Of a stretch of 64,000 nt of DNA, positions 27,936 to 37,941 are shown piece after piece (position 1 is the stretch's first letter; each line of letters opens with the position of its first letter). This DNA comes from Saccharibacillus sp. CPCC 101409 (GTDB taxonomy: Bacteria; Bacillota; Bacilli; Paenibacillales; Paenibacillaceae): assembly GCF_030518235.1 (NCBI RefSeq), contig NZ_JAULSA010000002.1, positions 372,001 to 436,000 on the forward strand, given 5' to 3'. Position numbers and translations under genes: made by a program. A model generated the notes under the pieces. That model was given only the letters and a program-made list of their open reading frames with translations, made no database searches and was not told the DNA's origin.

Positions 27936-29216
27936 TTAACCCAGCCGGTACAATCGGACTCCGTGCGGAGGCACGGTCGTCCGCAGAACGCCGGAATCCG
28001 GTTCGGCGGACTCGCCGCTCCATAACTCCGTGCCCGACGCCGGGCCGGTCAAGCCGAGGGCCGTCAATTCCAGCTCCGGTTGCAGCTCCGCGTCGCCGAC
28101 GTTGAACACGGCGGCATAACGCGAGCCGTCGTCGTGCTCGGCGGTCCAGACAATCAGCGCGCCTTCGCGCAGCGCTTCGCGGGCGCCGCGGCTTTCGCGC
28201 TGCATGCGCAGCACTTCGCGGTTGGTCAGCAGCGACAGCGTCCAGTCGTCGCAGTCGCGCAGTTCGCCGCCGAAGATCAGCGGCGAGCGGAAGATACTCC
28301 ACAGCGACATCATGGTCCGCTGCTCGTCTTGGGTAAAGCGGGTCCAGCGGTCCGCGCCGCCGCCGTCCACGGAGCGGATGCCGATATGGCCCAGCGGCAG
28401 CATATCGCAGTCCGGCCAGCACCCTTCGGCCGGAACTCCCTGCCAGGTCCGGCAGCGGTCGAACATATCCAGCAGCAGCGGCCACTGGTCCCAGAAATCG
28501 TCCGTCACCCGCCACATATTGGCATGCCCGGCGAAGAAATCGGCATATTCGACCGGGGCGGGACCGGGGGAAAGACTGAGCACCATGCTTCTGCCGCTGC
28601 GCTCGATCGCGCGGGCGATCAGCTCGATCTCCGGCTGATGCGTATCGTACAGGCGCGAAGCGGCGATATCGTCCACTTTGACCAGATCGACGCCCCACTG
28701 CGCGTACAGCTCGAACAGCGAATCGTAGTAAGCCTGCGACCCTTCTTTGGAAGCGTCCACGCCGTACATATCCGTATTCCACGGACAAATGGAATTCGGA
28801 TGCGCGATATCGCGCGCCGTCGCGTCCGTGTTCAGCAGGGCGGCCGCCGCATGCGCGGCCTGACGCGGAATCCCCCGCATGATATGGATGCCGAACTTGA
28901 GCCCCAGGCTGTGCACGTAATCGGCCAGCGGCTTGAATCCGAGCCCGCCCGCGGCCGAAGGAAACCGGTTCTCGGCCGGCATCAGCCGCGAATATTCGTC
29001 CATGACGAGCGGAACGAACGCCCGGTACTGCGAAGAATTCGCGCCCGGCTCGTACCACTGGATATCCACGGTGATGTATTCCCAGCCGAACGCTTTGAGG
29101 TGCTCGGCCATGTATTCGGCGTTGCCCCGGATTTCTTGCTCCGTCACGGCCGCTCCATAACAATCCCAACTGTTCCAGCCGAGCGGCGGAACCTTTGCGG
29201 CAAGCTTGTGGTTCAT
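27936..29216 (-). CDS. Alpha-galactosidase, GH27
   Basis: A 426-residue glycoside hydrolase of family 27 (clan GH-D). The opening PPLGWNSWDCYG is diagnostic. The predicted nucleophile is D182 in LVKVDD and the acid/base is D239 or D240 in WRVTDD. A small C-terminal beta domain ends the protein. There is no signal peptide, so it acts on imported alpha-galactosides such as melibiose or raffinose-type sugars. ATG 29216 with AAAGGGG is the start. It is the last gene of the minus-strand arm. Confidence 0.9.
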   Translation of the reverse strand: MNHKLAAKVPPLGWNSWDCYGAAVTEQEIRGNAEYMAEHLKAFGWEYITVDIQWYEPGANSSQYRAFVPLVMDEYSRLMPAENRFPSAAGGLGFKPLADYVHSLGLKFGIHIMRGIPRQAAHAAAALLNTDATARDIAHPNSICPWNTDMYGVDASKEGSQAYYDSLFELYAQWGVDLVKVDDIAASRLYDTHQPEIELIARAIERSGRSMVLSLSPGPAPVEYADFFAGHANMWRVTDDFWDQWPLLLDMFDRCRTWQGVPAEGCWPDCDMLPLGHIGIRSVDGGGADRWTRFTQDEQRTMMSLWSIFRSPLIFGGELRDCDDWTLSLLTNREVLRMQRESRGAREALREGALIVWTAEHDDGSRYAAVFNVGDAELQPELELTALGLTGPASGTELWSGESAEPDSGVLRTTVPPHGVRLYRLG

Positions 29217-29365
29217 TTGACAATCCCCTTTACCGTTTAGTGAGCGTATTGCTCTTGACGATTTCATCATAATAAAGGGGAGAGCACGATTCTACGACGA
29301 TTATGAACGAACGATAGCACAATATTGCGGTCGATCGATCCGGATAGACCACAAGTTCCTGCCCC

Positions 29366-29417
29366 GTTCAATCGAACCCGCGCAACCGGATCTGTTCAAT
29401 CGAACCCGTTCAATCGA
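29366..29417 (-). repeat. Three copies of GGGTTCGATTGAAC-like repeat
   Basis: GTTCAATCGA occurs at 29366-29375, 29394-29403 and 29408-29417. The last copy is the 3' end of the AraC gene. TTCAATCGAA is almost palindromic. This is either a small tandem duplication of the gene end or a protein-binding cluster before the GH27 gene. Confidence 0.5.
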
Positions 29418-30291
29418 AAAACAGTCTCCGGTACACCAGGCTTTCGCTGCCGCCGCGGAATTCGCCGGGCGTCAGCCCCGTCATGCCGCGAAACGCCCGG
29501 ATCAAATAACTGCCGCTCGAATACCCGACCTGCTCGGCGATGGTGGAGATGTCGAGCCCGGTTCCGCGCAGCAGCTCCATCGCTTTTTCGATTCTTACGC
29601 GGGTCAGGTAAGCGCCGGGCGTCAGGCCCGTGCAGGCCGAGAAGCGGCGGATCAGATGGTACTTCGACAGGGAAACGACCTCCGCCAGCCGTTCGATGCT
29701 GATCATGCGGGCGTAATGCCGCTCGATGTATTCGGCGGCCAGCCGGATATTCGCCGGCCAGTTCGAACGGTCGCGCCGGGCGGTCGAAGGGAAGCGGGCC
29801 AGTTCGGTCATAAACTGATACACGCAGGAAGACGCGATCAGCGGATCGGAGATCCGGCCCGCCGCCGCGTCGGCCACGATCATCCGCAGCAGCCGGACCG
29901 GCGCGCTGTCTGCGGGCAGATGCGGCGTGTCTCCGGCTTCGAGCCGGAATTTCCGCCAGAGCGGAAGAATAAGCTCCGGCCGCAGCAGCAGAAAAAAGAA
30001 CGACCAGGGCTCCGCCGACGACGGATCGTAGGCGTAACGGTGCGGTCCGGGAATCTCGGCGAGAAAAGCCTGTCCGGCGGAAATCCGGCGCGTCCGTCCT
30101 TCGTATTCGTAAACGCCTTCGCCGGATACGGTGTACTGGAACAGCAGCAGGGGACCGTCGGTCCGCTGCTGCCCGTCCCATTGATAATCGGCGTGATCGA
30201 TACGGTCGCAGCCGGCCGCATACAGCGCGCACAGCCGGAGCTCGGGATCTTCGGCGAAACGAAAGCCGTAAGTGCCGGGTTGCATATCCAT
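29410..30291 (-). CDS. AraC-family transcriptional regulator
   Basis: A 293-residue protein. The N-terminal cupin-like sugar-binding domain covers about 1-150 (GPLLLFQYTVSGEGVYEYEG). The C-terminal double helix-turn-helix covers about 190-285 (SLSKYHLIRRFSACTG, DISTIAEQVGYSSGSYLIR). ATG 30291 follows GAGGAGG; upstream in-frame codons lack a site. It lies between the response regulator and the GH27 gene on the same strand and is the likely local regulator of alpha-galactoside use. Confidence 0.92.
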   Translation of the reverse strand: MDMQPGTYGFRFAEDPELRLCALYAAGCDRIDHADYQWDGQQRTDGPLLLFQYTVSGEGVYEYEGRTRRISAGQAFLAEIPGPHRYAYDPSSAEPWSFFFLLLRPELILPLWRKFRLEAGDTPHLPADSAPVRLLRMIVADAAAGRISDPLIASSCVYQFMTELARFPSTARRDRSNWPANIRLAAEYIERHYARMISIERLAEVVSLSKYHLIRRFSACTGLTPGAYLTRVRIEKAMELLRGTGLDISTIAEQVGYSSGSYLIRAFRGMTGLTPGEFRGGSESLVYRRLFFD

Positions 30292-30502
30292 AAGCGTCCT
30301 CCTCGAAGCGAAGATGGAGCGGAGGGAAAAGCGGCGCCGCGATTCGGGACAAAGCCGTTTGTTTCGCGCCCTGCCGCGCAAGCTTCCTTCCGCCGTATAT
30401 ACCTTGATCTTACCATACGGCGGAAGCGGACTGCCGCGCCGCGGCGTCTGCGGGATTCGTTCGTCAAACGCGTCCGCGCGGTTGTCCCGAAGCGCGGCCG
30501 GA

Positions 30503-32176
30503 TCATCTGCGCAGCGGTCCCGGCGCTTCGCCGGCTTCGTGCAGCCTTCGGTACTCGTTTGGCGACACGCCGATCTCCTGCTTGAACAGCTTGGCAAAAT
30601 GCGAATCGTTGGCGTAGCCGACTTTGCCGGCGACGACGCCGACGGAGCAGCGGGTGCTTTCCAGCAGCCGTCTGGCGGCGTCGATCCGGCAGCGGATAAT
30701 ATAAGCGCCGAGCGAGATCCCGGTTTCCCGCTTGAACAGCCGGGCGAGATAATCCGGATTGAGGAAAAAGACTTCGGCCAGGCCGCCCCGCGTCAGGTCG
30801 TCGCCGTAATGCTCGCCGATATAGCGCTGAAGCTCGCGCGCGACCGAATCCGGCCGGTCGGCGAAGCTGAGATAATCGGCGGCGGTCCGGACCAGGTAGT
30901 CGATATACGCCTGCATATCGCGGGTCGAACGCGCCGAATCGGCGAACAGCCGGTCGCCCGCTGCGCCGGCGTACAGCTGATGCGCCTGGATTTCCCGGTT
31001 TTTCAGATGGACGTAAACGAGCTGGACCAGATCCAGGCGCAGCAGATGCAGAATAAAGCGGTCGGTCATCGCCGATTCTTCCAGCTTGTTCAGGTAGCTC
31101 CGCGTTTCGTCCAGAAACGAAGAGAACCGGTTCTCGTTCAGCAGACGCTCCAGCCGGCCGAGATCGGGCGGGACGTACAGGTCGTGCGGCTTCGCGCGGT
31201 AATCGTCCAGACGGAAAAGGCGTCCGGGCTGCAGGACAAGGCTTTCGTTCATGGCGGCCAGTTCCCGCAGCCCGTCCGGGACTTCGCCCGCCGGCGCCCC
31301 GACGCCCATGCTGCAGCAGAGGCCGCATTTGAGCAGTTCCCGCGCCTGGCGGATCAGCGCGGAGCAGGCCGAAGCGGCCCAATCGTCCGCCGGCGGCTCA
31401 TCGCCCCGCGTTCCTTCCGCGCTGTCGCGCCGCAGCGCGACCCATACCCGCGAATCGCCGAATTGGCAAAAGGCTTCAAGCTCGAAGCGGCCCGACCGCG
31501 CTTCTCCTGCCGCCTTTTTGCCGCCCAGCAGTTCTTCCGCGATATTGAGCAGAGCGTAATCGAACAGCGCTTTGTCTTCGCGGGCCAGGCTGCCGCTGCG
31601 CGGAAACAGATTGAGCAGCACCGGGATCAGCACATCGTCCGGTCCGTAGAGCTCGGTCGATTCCCGGTCCGCGGAATCGCCGCCGGCCGGCACCGGCCGC
31701 TGCGCCGCGGCTTCACCGGCAAGCCGCTGCCAGTAAGACCGTTTGCGCTCGCGCAGCCGGCTCTCCGGCGACGATCCGGCGTAATCGCCGTCACCGCCGC
31801 GCCGCTCGCCGGCTTTGGCGATCGCTTTGCGCAGAATCAGGGTCAGCTTGTCGAATTCGATCGGCTTGAGGAAATAGTCGAAGCTTTGCAGGCCGATCGC
31901 TTTCTGCGCGTAATTGAAGTCCGCGTAATTCGTCAGGAAGATCGCCTGCACATTCAGCGATTCTTCGCGAATCCAGGACAGCAGTTCCAGGCCGCTGCCC
32001 TGCGGCATCTCGATATCGCATACCAGCACCCCGACGGGATGCTCCAGCAGAATCTCGCGGGCCTGGGAGATATTGAACGCCGTGAATACGCGCTCCACGC
32101 CAAGCGCCGCCCAGCCGATCTTGGTCTCCAGCGCGGCGATTACGAAATAATCGTCGTCCACCAGCAGTACGTTCAT
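30503..32176 (-). CDS. Response regulator, YesN/AraC type
   Basis: A 557-residue regulator. The receiver domain has DDDY at 7-10 and phospho-acceptor D54 (VLVCDIEMP), with K in FLKPIEF. A long linker is followed by the C-terminal AraC DNA-binding domain (FFLNPDYLARLFKRETG, VGVVAGKVGYANDSHFAK). Its ATG overlaps the end of the kinase gene by 4 bases. Paired direct repeats before the divergent transporter operon are its likely binding sites. Confidence 0.94.
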   Translation of the reverse strand: MNVLLVDDDYFVIAALETKIGWAALGVERVFTAFNISQAREILLEHPVGVLVCDIEMPQGSGLELLSWIREESLNVQAIFLTNYADFNYAQKAIGLQSFDYFLKPIEFDKLTLILRKAIAKAGERRGGDGDYAGSSPESRLRERKRSYWQRLAGEAAAQRPVPAGGDSADRESTELYGPDDVLIPVLLNLFPRSGSLAREDKALFDYALLNIAEELLGGKKAAGEARSGRFELEAFCQFGDSRVWVALRRDSAEGTRGDEPPADDWAASACSALIRQARELLKCGLCCSMGVGAPAGEVPDGLRELAAMNESLVLQPGRLFRLDDYRAKPHDLYVPPDLGRLERLLNENRFSSFLDETRSYLNKLEESAMTDRFILHLLRLDLVQLVYVHLKNREIQAHQLYAGAAGDRLFADSARSTRDMQAYIDYLVRTAADYLSFADRPDSVARELQRYIGEHYGDDLTRGGLAEVFFLNPDYLARLFKRETGISLGAYIIRCRIDAARRLLESTRCSVGVVAGKVGYANDSHFAKLFKQEIGVSPNEYRRLHEAGEAPGPLRR

Positions 32177-34050
32177 GAGGCTTCTCCTTTCGTGGCGGCC
32201 GCTTCGGCCGGAGGAGCGGGAGGCAGCGACAGCGTCACGCGCGCGCCGCCGCTTTCTCCGGCCGTGTTCGGATATTCGCCCGGCGCGTTAAAACCGCCGC
32301 TTACGGCCGCCGTCATACCGCCGTCCCCACTGTCTCCGCCCGCTCCGCGATTGGCGAATTCCACCCTGGCCCGGCCGCCGTACAGCAGCTCCAGCCGCTG
32401 GAGCGTATTCGCGATGCCGATCCGGTGGCCGCCTTCCGGACGGGGCCGCTGTCCGCCGCCCAGCAGACGCAGCAGTTCCGGCGGGAAGCCGGGGCCGGTA
32501 TCCGCGATCGTAATCAGCGTGCGTTCTTCGCCCGCTTCCCGTCGCGCCGAGACGGTCAGTTCGATCCGCAGCTGTCCGTCGCGCGACAGTCCGTACTTGA
32601 CCGCGTTCTCGATAAACGTTTGCAGCACAAGCGGAGGGACCCGCGTTTCTTCCGTGCCCGGAGCCTGCTCGATCCGATAGGAGAACGCGCCCAGATAGCG
32701 GGCTTTCTGGATCTCCATGTACAGCCGGACATGCTCGATCTCGCCCGGCAGAGGGACGAAGTTCTCGCCGCTCTGGAACACGTACCGGAAATAGCGAGAC
32801 GTGGACAGCGCCATGCGCTCGATCTCTTCGTACATCTGAATCTGCGCCATGCTGTAAATGCTCGTCAGGCAGTTCAGGAAGAAATGCGGTTTGATCTGGA
32901 GCTTCATATAGTCGAGCTTGATCTGCTGCTGCTCCAGTTCTTTCTCGTAGCGCTCGATCTTGAACTCCCGGATCTGCGCGACGAGCCGCCTGAACTGGGC
33001 GCCGGCCCGCTCCAGCTCCTCGATCCCGCTGCCGCGCAGGTCCGAAGGCTCGCCTTCGGTCTGGATGCGCTCCAGTTCGGCCGCGAATTCGCGGATCGGG
33101 CGCAGCACTTTGCGCATAAAGTAGAGCAGCAGCACGCCGATCGCCGATACGACCACGAAGAACAGCAGCATAATCAGCAGCTGGGCGATGACGATTTTTT
33201 CGAACAAGCCGAACCGGATCACCATATCGACGCGGAACGAAGCATGGGCGAAGTCGCCGCTGATCACCGTGCGCGGAAGCGGCAGCGGGGCAGAAGACCC
33301 GCCGCTTCGGTCCGCGCCCGTCTCGCCGCGCGGACCGGACAGCACGCCGCCGTCTTCGCCGACCAGCTTCACATAGCCGCTTCCGCCCAGGTTGATCCCG
33401 CGCAGCGGCCGGACCAGCTCGTCCGCCGAGACGAGCCCGATCAGGTAGCGGTCGTGGTACGGCACGATATTGAGCAGGTAGAAGCGGCCGCCGACCGAGA
33501 CGGACGTCCATTTGGCGTAGTATTTTTCATACACGTCCTTCTCGCCGGTATAACGGATAATCTGTTCTTTCAGCTCCAGATAATCGCCGTAGGGAATACT
33601 GATCGGCGCGCAGTTGAGAAAAGAACCGCTGCCTTCCAAGTAATAGAAGAAGTTGTATTTTTGCACGTAATTTTTTTGCAGCTCCGTGAAGCGCTTGTGC
33701 AGGTCGTCGCTCGCTTCCAGGAAGTCCGCGCTGTTCGGCTGCGCTTCGCTCATCTGCTCCAGGCTGCGGTCGTTGGCGAGCGTCCAGCCCATATAATGGT
33801 TGATGTATTCGAAATCGTGGTCGATCCCGTCGATATACAGATCCGCCGTATCCTGAAGATAGCGCGCGGACTGCTGCTTGACGATCGAGATCGAAACCGC
33901 GCTGATGGCCAGATCCAGCAGCAGCGCGGCGAGCGAGATGAAGAACATAATGCGGACGTAATGGCGGATCGGGTAAGGTTTGAACCGTTTGCGAAGCGAT
34001 TTGCCCCGCCGCCGGGCGAAGGGTTCGGTTGAAGTCACGGGCTGCCGCAT
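32173..34050 (-). CDS. Sensor histidine kinase, YesM family
   Basis: A 625-residue membrane kinase with helices near 32-55 and 288-311, an extracellular sensor between them, a HAMP-like segment, phospho-acceptor H389 (LQIKPHFFLNCL) and a C-terminal ATPase with DTGPGFPPELL and GIANTL. Residues 555-625 form a low-complexity Ala/Gly/Pro-rich tail. The AAAGG before ATG 34050 is very close, so the in-frame GTG at 34038 is a possible start. It is divergent from the sugar importer it probably controls. Confidence 0.92.
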   Translation of the reverse strand: MRQPVTSTEPFARRRGKSLRKRFKPYPIRHYVRIMFFISLAALLLDLAISAVSISIVKQQSARYLQDTADLYIDGIDHDFEYINHYMGWTLANDRSLEQMSEAQPNSADFLEASDDLHKRFTELQKNYVQKYNFFYYLEGSGSFLNCAPISIPYGDYLELKEQIIRYTGEKDVYEKYYAKWTSVSVGGRFYLLNIVPYHDRYLIGLVSADELVRPLRGINLGGSGYVKLVGEDGGVLSGPRGETGADRSGGSSAPLPLPRTVISGDFAHASFRVDMVIRFGLFEKIVIAQLLIMLLFFVVVSAIGVLLLYFMRKVLRPIREFAAELERIQTEGEPSDLRGSGIEELERAGAQFRRLVAQIREFKIERYEKELEQQQIKLDYMKLQIKPHFFLNCLTSIYSMAQIQMYEEIERMALSTSRYFRYVFQSGENFVPLPGEIEHVRLYMEIQKARYLGAFSYRIEQAPGTEETRVPPLVLQTFIENAVKYGLSRDGQLRIELTVSARREAGEERTLITIADTGPGFPPELLRLLGGGQRPRPEGGHRIGIANTLQRLELLYGGRARVEFANRGAGGDSGDGGMTAAVSGGFNAPGEYPNTAGESGGARVTLSLPPAPPAEAAATKGEAS

Positions 34051-34196
34051 CCTTTCTGCAAACGAAGACGCGGCCCGGGACCGTACAAGCCGGCCGCGCG
34101 TCTTCGAGTCTTATTGTATGCGCTTTAACGGGAGGTAGGATTATTATAAAACGGTCCGCTCCGAAACACACGAGTTATCGCGGCCGCACCGCCCGG

Positions 34197-34347
34197 AAGT
34201 CCGGAAAGCGCGTTCAAAAGTCCGGATTCCGGCATTGCTTCGACACGGCGGACGACTTATGCGATCTTTTTGCCGGCCGCCTGCCCGATAAAAGTCCGGA
34301 TTCCGCGCCGCGGAAGTCCGGTTTGCGCGCCGCGTCCCGGCTATACT
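34197..34347 (+). promoter_or_regulatory. Promoter with two pairs of AAGTCCGGA direct repeats
   Basis: AAGTCCGG occurs at 34197, 34218, 34292 and 34314. Each pair is spaced 21-22 bp, two helical turns, as expected for a dimeric AraC-type regulator. The central copies share AAAAGTCCGGATTCCG. A TATACT -10 lies at 34342-34347 without a good -35, so the last repeat sits where an activator would touch polymerase. Likely operator of the YesN or AraC protein encoded next door. Confidence 0.6.
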
Positions 34348-34374
34348 GAAATCAAGCCGAGAGGGGGAAAAGCG

Positions 34375-35298
34375 ATGAAAACCGGACGATTGGAGCTGCG
34401 GCGCGGAGCCGGGCGGATCAGGCGCAACTGGGGACTGTACCTGCTGCTGCTGCCCGCTTTTACGCTGACGCTGCTGTTCGCCTACAAGCCGATGTACGGC
34501 GTATTGATCGCGTTCAAAGATTACAGCCCGGCGCTCGGGATCGGGGACAGTCCGTGGGCGGGATTCAAGTATTTCGAAAAGTTTTTCCATTCGTACCAAT
34601 TCTCGAACACGATCAAGAACACGCTGATCCTGAGTCTGTACAGCCTGGCGACGTTCCCGATCCCGATCGTGCTTGCGCTGATGGTCAACCAGATGCGGGC
34701 GAACCGGTTCCGGCGCTTTTTTCAGACCGTCTCGTATATGCCGCACTTTATCTCGACCGTGGTCATGGTGGGGCTGCTGCTGATTCTGCTGTCGCCGGGC
34801 ACGGGACTTCTTGGAAGCGTATTCAGACTGTTCGGGGCGCAGGCGCCGGACCTGATCGGATCGTCTTCCTGGTTCGCCAGCCTCTACGTCTGGTCGGATG
34901 TATGGCAGCACGTGGGCTGGGACAGCATCATCTATATCGCCGCGCTGTCCGCGGTGGACCCCAGCCTGTACGAAGCGGCGACGGTGGACGGAGCGAACCG
35001 CTGGCATAAAGTACGCTATATCGATATCCCGATGCTGATGCCGACCGCGATCACGCTGCTGATTCTGCGGGTGGGCGGACTGCTCGGCGTGGGCTTCGAG
35101 AAAGTGTACCTGATGCAGAACGACCTCAATATTCTATCGAGCGAGATCCTGTCCACCTATGTCTACAAGATCGGGCTGCTCAGCAGCCAGTACAGTTTCT
35201 CGTCGGCGATCAATTTGTTCAATACGCTCATTAACTTCGCGCTGCTGATCCTGGTCAACCAGATCGCGAAGAAGGTCGGCGACAACAGTCTCTGGTAA
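34375..35298 (+). CDS. Sugar ABC transporter permease, LplB type
   Basis: A 307-residue permease with six predicted helices, the LplB signature YKPMYGVLIAFKDYSP and the EAA loop EAATVDGANRWHKVRYIDIP. The start follows GAGGGGG. It is the first gene of a three-gene importer operon, divergent from the kinase-regulator-AraC-GH27 arm, so its substrate is probably an alpha-galactoside. Confidence 0.94.
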   Translation: MKTGRLELRRGAGRIRRNWGLYLLLLPAFTLTLLFAYKPMYGVLIAFKDYSPALGIGDSPWAGFKYFEKFFHSYQFSNTIKNTLILSLYSLATFPIPIVLALMVNQMRANRFRRFFQTVSYMPHFISTVVMVGLLLILLSPGTGLLGSVFRLFGAQAPDLIGSSSWFASLYVWSDVWQHVGWDSIIYIAALSAVDPSLYEAATVDGANRWHKVRYIDIPMLMPTAITLLILRVGGLLGVGFEKVYLMQNDLNILSSEILSTYVYKIGLLSSQYSFSSAINLFNTLINFALLILVNQIAKKVGDNSLW

Positions 35299-35314
35299 AG
35301 GAGGGGGAAGAACG

Positions 35315-36238
35315 ATGGGAGTCGTCAAAGCGGCGCGCGGTTCAAGGGAAGCGGCCCGGGCCGGCAAAGGCCGGTCCGAACGTTTGTCCGAAGCGCTGCT
35401 GTATATCCTGGCGTCGCTGTTTCTGCTGATCCTGATCTACCCGCTGTATTTTATCGTCATCGCGTCGTTCAGCGACCCGTCGGCGGTGGCCGGCGGCCAG
35501 GTATGGCTGGTGCCCAAAGGCTTCACGCTCGACGGATACCGGGAACTGCTGAAGCACGACAATATCTGGATCGGCTACCGCAATACCATCCTCTACACGG
35601 CGGCCGGCACGGCGATCGGGCTGGCGGTCAATCTGTCCGCGGCGTACGCGCTGTCGAGAAAAGATCTGGTCGGACGCCGCTTTTTCTCGCTGTTCTTTAT
35701 CTTTACGATGTTTTTCAGCGGCGGGCTGATCCCCACGTTCCTGACGATCCGCGATTTCCATATGTACGATACGTTCCTGGTCATGGTGCTGCCGTTCTCG
35801 GTCGTTGTGTTCGATATCATCGTGGCGCGCACCTTTTTCCGGACGAGCATCCCCGGCGATCTGTGGGAAGCGGCGCAGCTCGACGGATGCGGCAATCTGC
35901 GCTATTTCCTGCTTGTCGTGCTGCCGCTGTCCAAAGCGATCGTGGCGGTGCTGGGGCTATGGATCGCGGTCGGCTACTGGAATTCGTACTTCAACGCGCT
36001 GATCTATCTCAAAAATCCGGATCTGTATCCGCTCCAGCTTATCCTGCGCAATATCCTTATCACCAACCAGATGCAGTCGAGCATGGGCAGCGGCGAAGCG
36101 GCCCAGATCGCGCTGCGGCTCGCCAGCATGATGCGCTACTCCGTTATTATCGTCGCCACCGTTCCGATCATGCTGATTTATCCTTTTGTGCAGAAATACT
36201 TCAACCAGGGGGTGATGATCGGCGCGGTCAAGGAATAA
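35315..36238 (+). CDS. Carbohydrate ABC transporter permease, YtcP type
   Basis: A 307-residue permease, 16 bases after the first, with AAAGGAGGGGG as ribosome site. It has six helices, the EAA-type loop EAAQLDGCGNLRYFLLVVLP and the family C-terminus GAVKE. It pairs with the LplB-type permease. As in the other ABC locus here, no ATPase gene is present. Confidence 0.94.
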   Translation: MGVVKAARGSREAARAGKGRSERLSEALLYILASLFLLILIYPLYFIVIASFSDPSAVAGGQVWLVPKGFTLDGYRELLKHDNIWIGYRNTILYTAAGTAIGLAVNLSAAYALSRKDLVGRRFFSLFFIFTMFFSGGLIPTFLTIRDFHMYDTFLVMVLPFSVVVFDIIVARTFFRTSIPGDLWEAAQLDGCGNLRYFLLVVLPLSKAIVAVLGLWIAVGYWNSYFNALIYLKNPDLYPLQLILRNILITNQMQSSMGSGEAAQIALRLASMMRYSVIIVATVPIMLIYPFVQKYFNQGVMIGAVKE

Positions 36239-36279
36239 TCCGGTTGAAGTCGAATACTCAAACAGAGGGGGAACAAGCG

Positions 36280-37905
36280 ATGAAATCATTTTTCGGGCAA
36301 AAAAAGTTCGGGTCGGGCGTTACACGCGCCGCTTCGCTGTCGATGGCGGCGGTTCTGCTGGCGGGACTTACGGCATGCGGAGGCGGAGACGCCAAAGAAA
36401 GCGCGCCGGCCGAGCAAAGCAGCGGCTTCCACAAAGAAGGACTGCCGATCGTCGACGAGCCGGTGACATTGAAAGTGCTGACGATGCGCTGGGGCAATAT
36501 GGGCGATACGTTTACGCAGAACCAGTGGCTCAAAGACCTGGAGAAAGACACCAACGTCAAGATCGAATGGCAGGTCGTTTCTTCCAACGACTGGAGCGAA
36601 CAAAAGTCGATTCTGCTGGCCAGCGGCAAGCTGCCGGATATCATCCTGGGCGACCAGACTTTTTCCGATTCGGATATCGTGAACAACCTGAGCTTCTTCC
36701 GCCCGCTGGACGATTATATCGACGAATACATGCCGAACCTCAAAGCCGCGATGGAAGAAACGCCGGAGCTGCGCAAGATCAGCACGTTCCCCGACGGCAA
36801 GATCTATTCGCTGCCGACCCGTCTGCCTTCGCGGCCGAAGACCAAGAACCAGCCGGTCATCAACAAAGCCTGGCTCGACAAGCTGGGGCTGAAAGCGCCG
36901 GAAACGGTGGAAGACCTGCATACCGTGCTCAAAGCGTTTAAGGAGAAAGACCCGAACGGCAACGGCAAAGCGGACGAGATTCCGTATACGGAAACCGGCC
37001 TCGGCATGGACTTCCTGAACCCGTTCGGCATTACCGATATCAACGGCAACAATATGCTGGTCAAGGGCGGCAAGCCGGTCTATTATCCGATTACGGACGA
37101 GTACAAAGAAGCGCTGAAATGGGCCCACGAGATGTACAAGGAAGGACTGATCGATCCGGAGATCTTCACCCAGGACGCGACGATGACTTCGGCCAAGCAG
37201 CAGAACCCGGACGCGGCCATCGTGGGCTTTACCAACCAGTGGACGCCGGACGCCGTATTCGGCAAGTGGAAAGACCAGTACGAAACGATCGCGCCGATTG
37301 CGGGCCCGAGCGGGGAACGCTACAACCCGGGCGATCCGAACGGCATGAGCTTCAACCGCAACGAGCTGCTGATTACGTCTTCGTGCGCCAACCCGGAAGC
37401 GGCCGCCCGCTGGGCCGACCAGTTCTATACGAACGAAGCGAGCATCCAGAATTTCTGGGGCGCGATCGGCACGGTCATCGAGCAGGGCGACGACGGCACG
37501 TTTACGCTGATGGACCCGCCGGAAGGCACGAGCGCCGACGCCTGGTACTGGGAGCAGTCGCTGCGCGATTTCGGACCGAAATACGTCAGCCCTTCGTTCG
37601 AAGACCAGATCGTGCTCAATCCGGAAACGGGCGACGGACTCAAGCTGGAGATCGACAAGCTGGGCCGCGATTACGTAACCACGCCTTACCCGAACGTCAT
37701 GTACAGCTCGGAAGAATTCCAGGAACTGCCGACGCTCACCACCGATATCGACGGATACGTCTCGACCATGCGCGCCCAGTGGGTCAGCAAAGGCGGGATC
37801 GACGAAGGCTGGGACGCTTACCTCAAACAGCTCGACCAGATGGGGCTGGAGCAGCTGATGAAGATCCGCACGGAAGCGTACGGACGGTATATGAGCGCCG
37901 AGTAA
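36280..37905 (+). CDS. Extracellular sugar-binding lipoprotein of ABC importer
   Basis: A 541-residue lipoprotein with lipobox LTAC and lipidation at C33. The mature protein is an LplA-like family 1 solute-binding protein (YSLPTRLPSRPKTKNQPVI, DPNGNGKADEIPYTETG). The GNGKADE stretch is EF-hand-like and may bind calcium, as reported for related proteins. AGAGGGGGAA precedes ATG 36280. It is last in the importer operon and ends before a terminator. Confidence 0.93.
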   Translation: MKSFFGQKKFGSGVTRAASLSMAAVLLAGLTACGGGDAKESAPAEQSSGFHKEGLPIVDEPVTLKVLTMRWGNMGDTFTQNQWLKDLEKDTNVKIEWQVVSSNDWSEQKSILLASGKLPDIILGDQTFSDSDIVNNLSFFRPLDDYIDEYMPNLKAAMEETPELRKISTFPDGKIYSLPTRLPSRPKTKNQPVINKAWLDKLGLKAPETVEDLHTVLKAFKEKDPNGNGKADEIPYTETGLGMDFLNPFGITDINGNNMLVKGGKPVYYPITDEYKEALKWAHEMYKEGLIDPEIFTQDATMTSAKQQNPDAAIVGFTNQWTPDAVFGKWKDQYETIAPIAGPSGERYNPGDPNGMSFNRNELLITSSCANPEAAARWADQFYTNEASIQNFWGAIGTVIEQGDDGTFTLMDPPEGTSADAWYWEQSLRDFGPKYVSPSFEDQIVLNPETGDGLKLEIDKLGRDYVTTPYPNVMYSSEEFQELPTLTTDIDGYVSTMRAQWVSKGGIDEGWDAYLKQLDQMGLEQLMKIRTEAYGRYMSAE

Positions 37906-37941
37906 AACGCCGAAGCCGTATCGCGCATACCGCGCATACCG

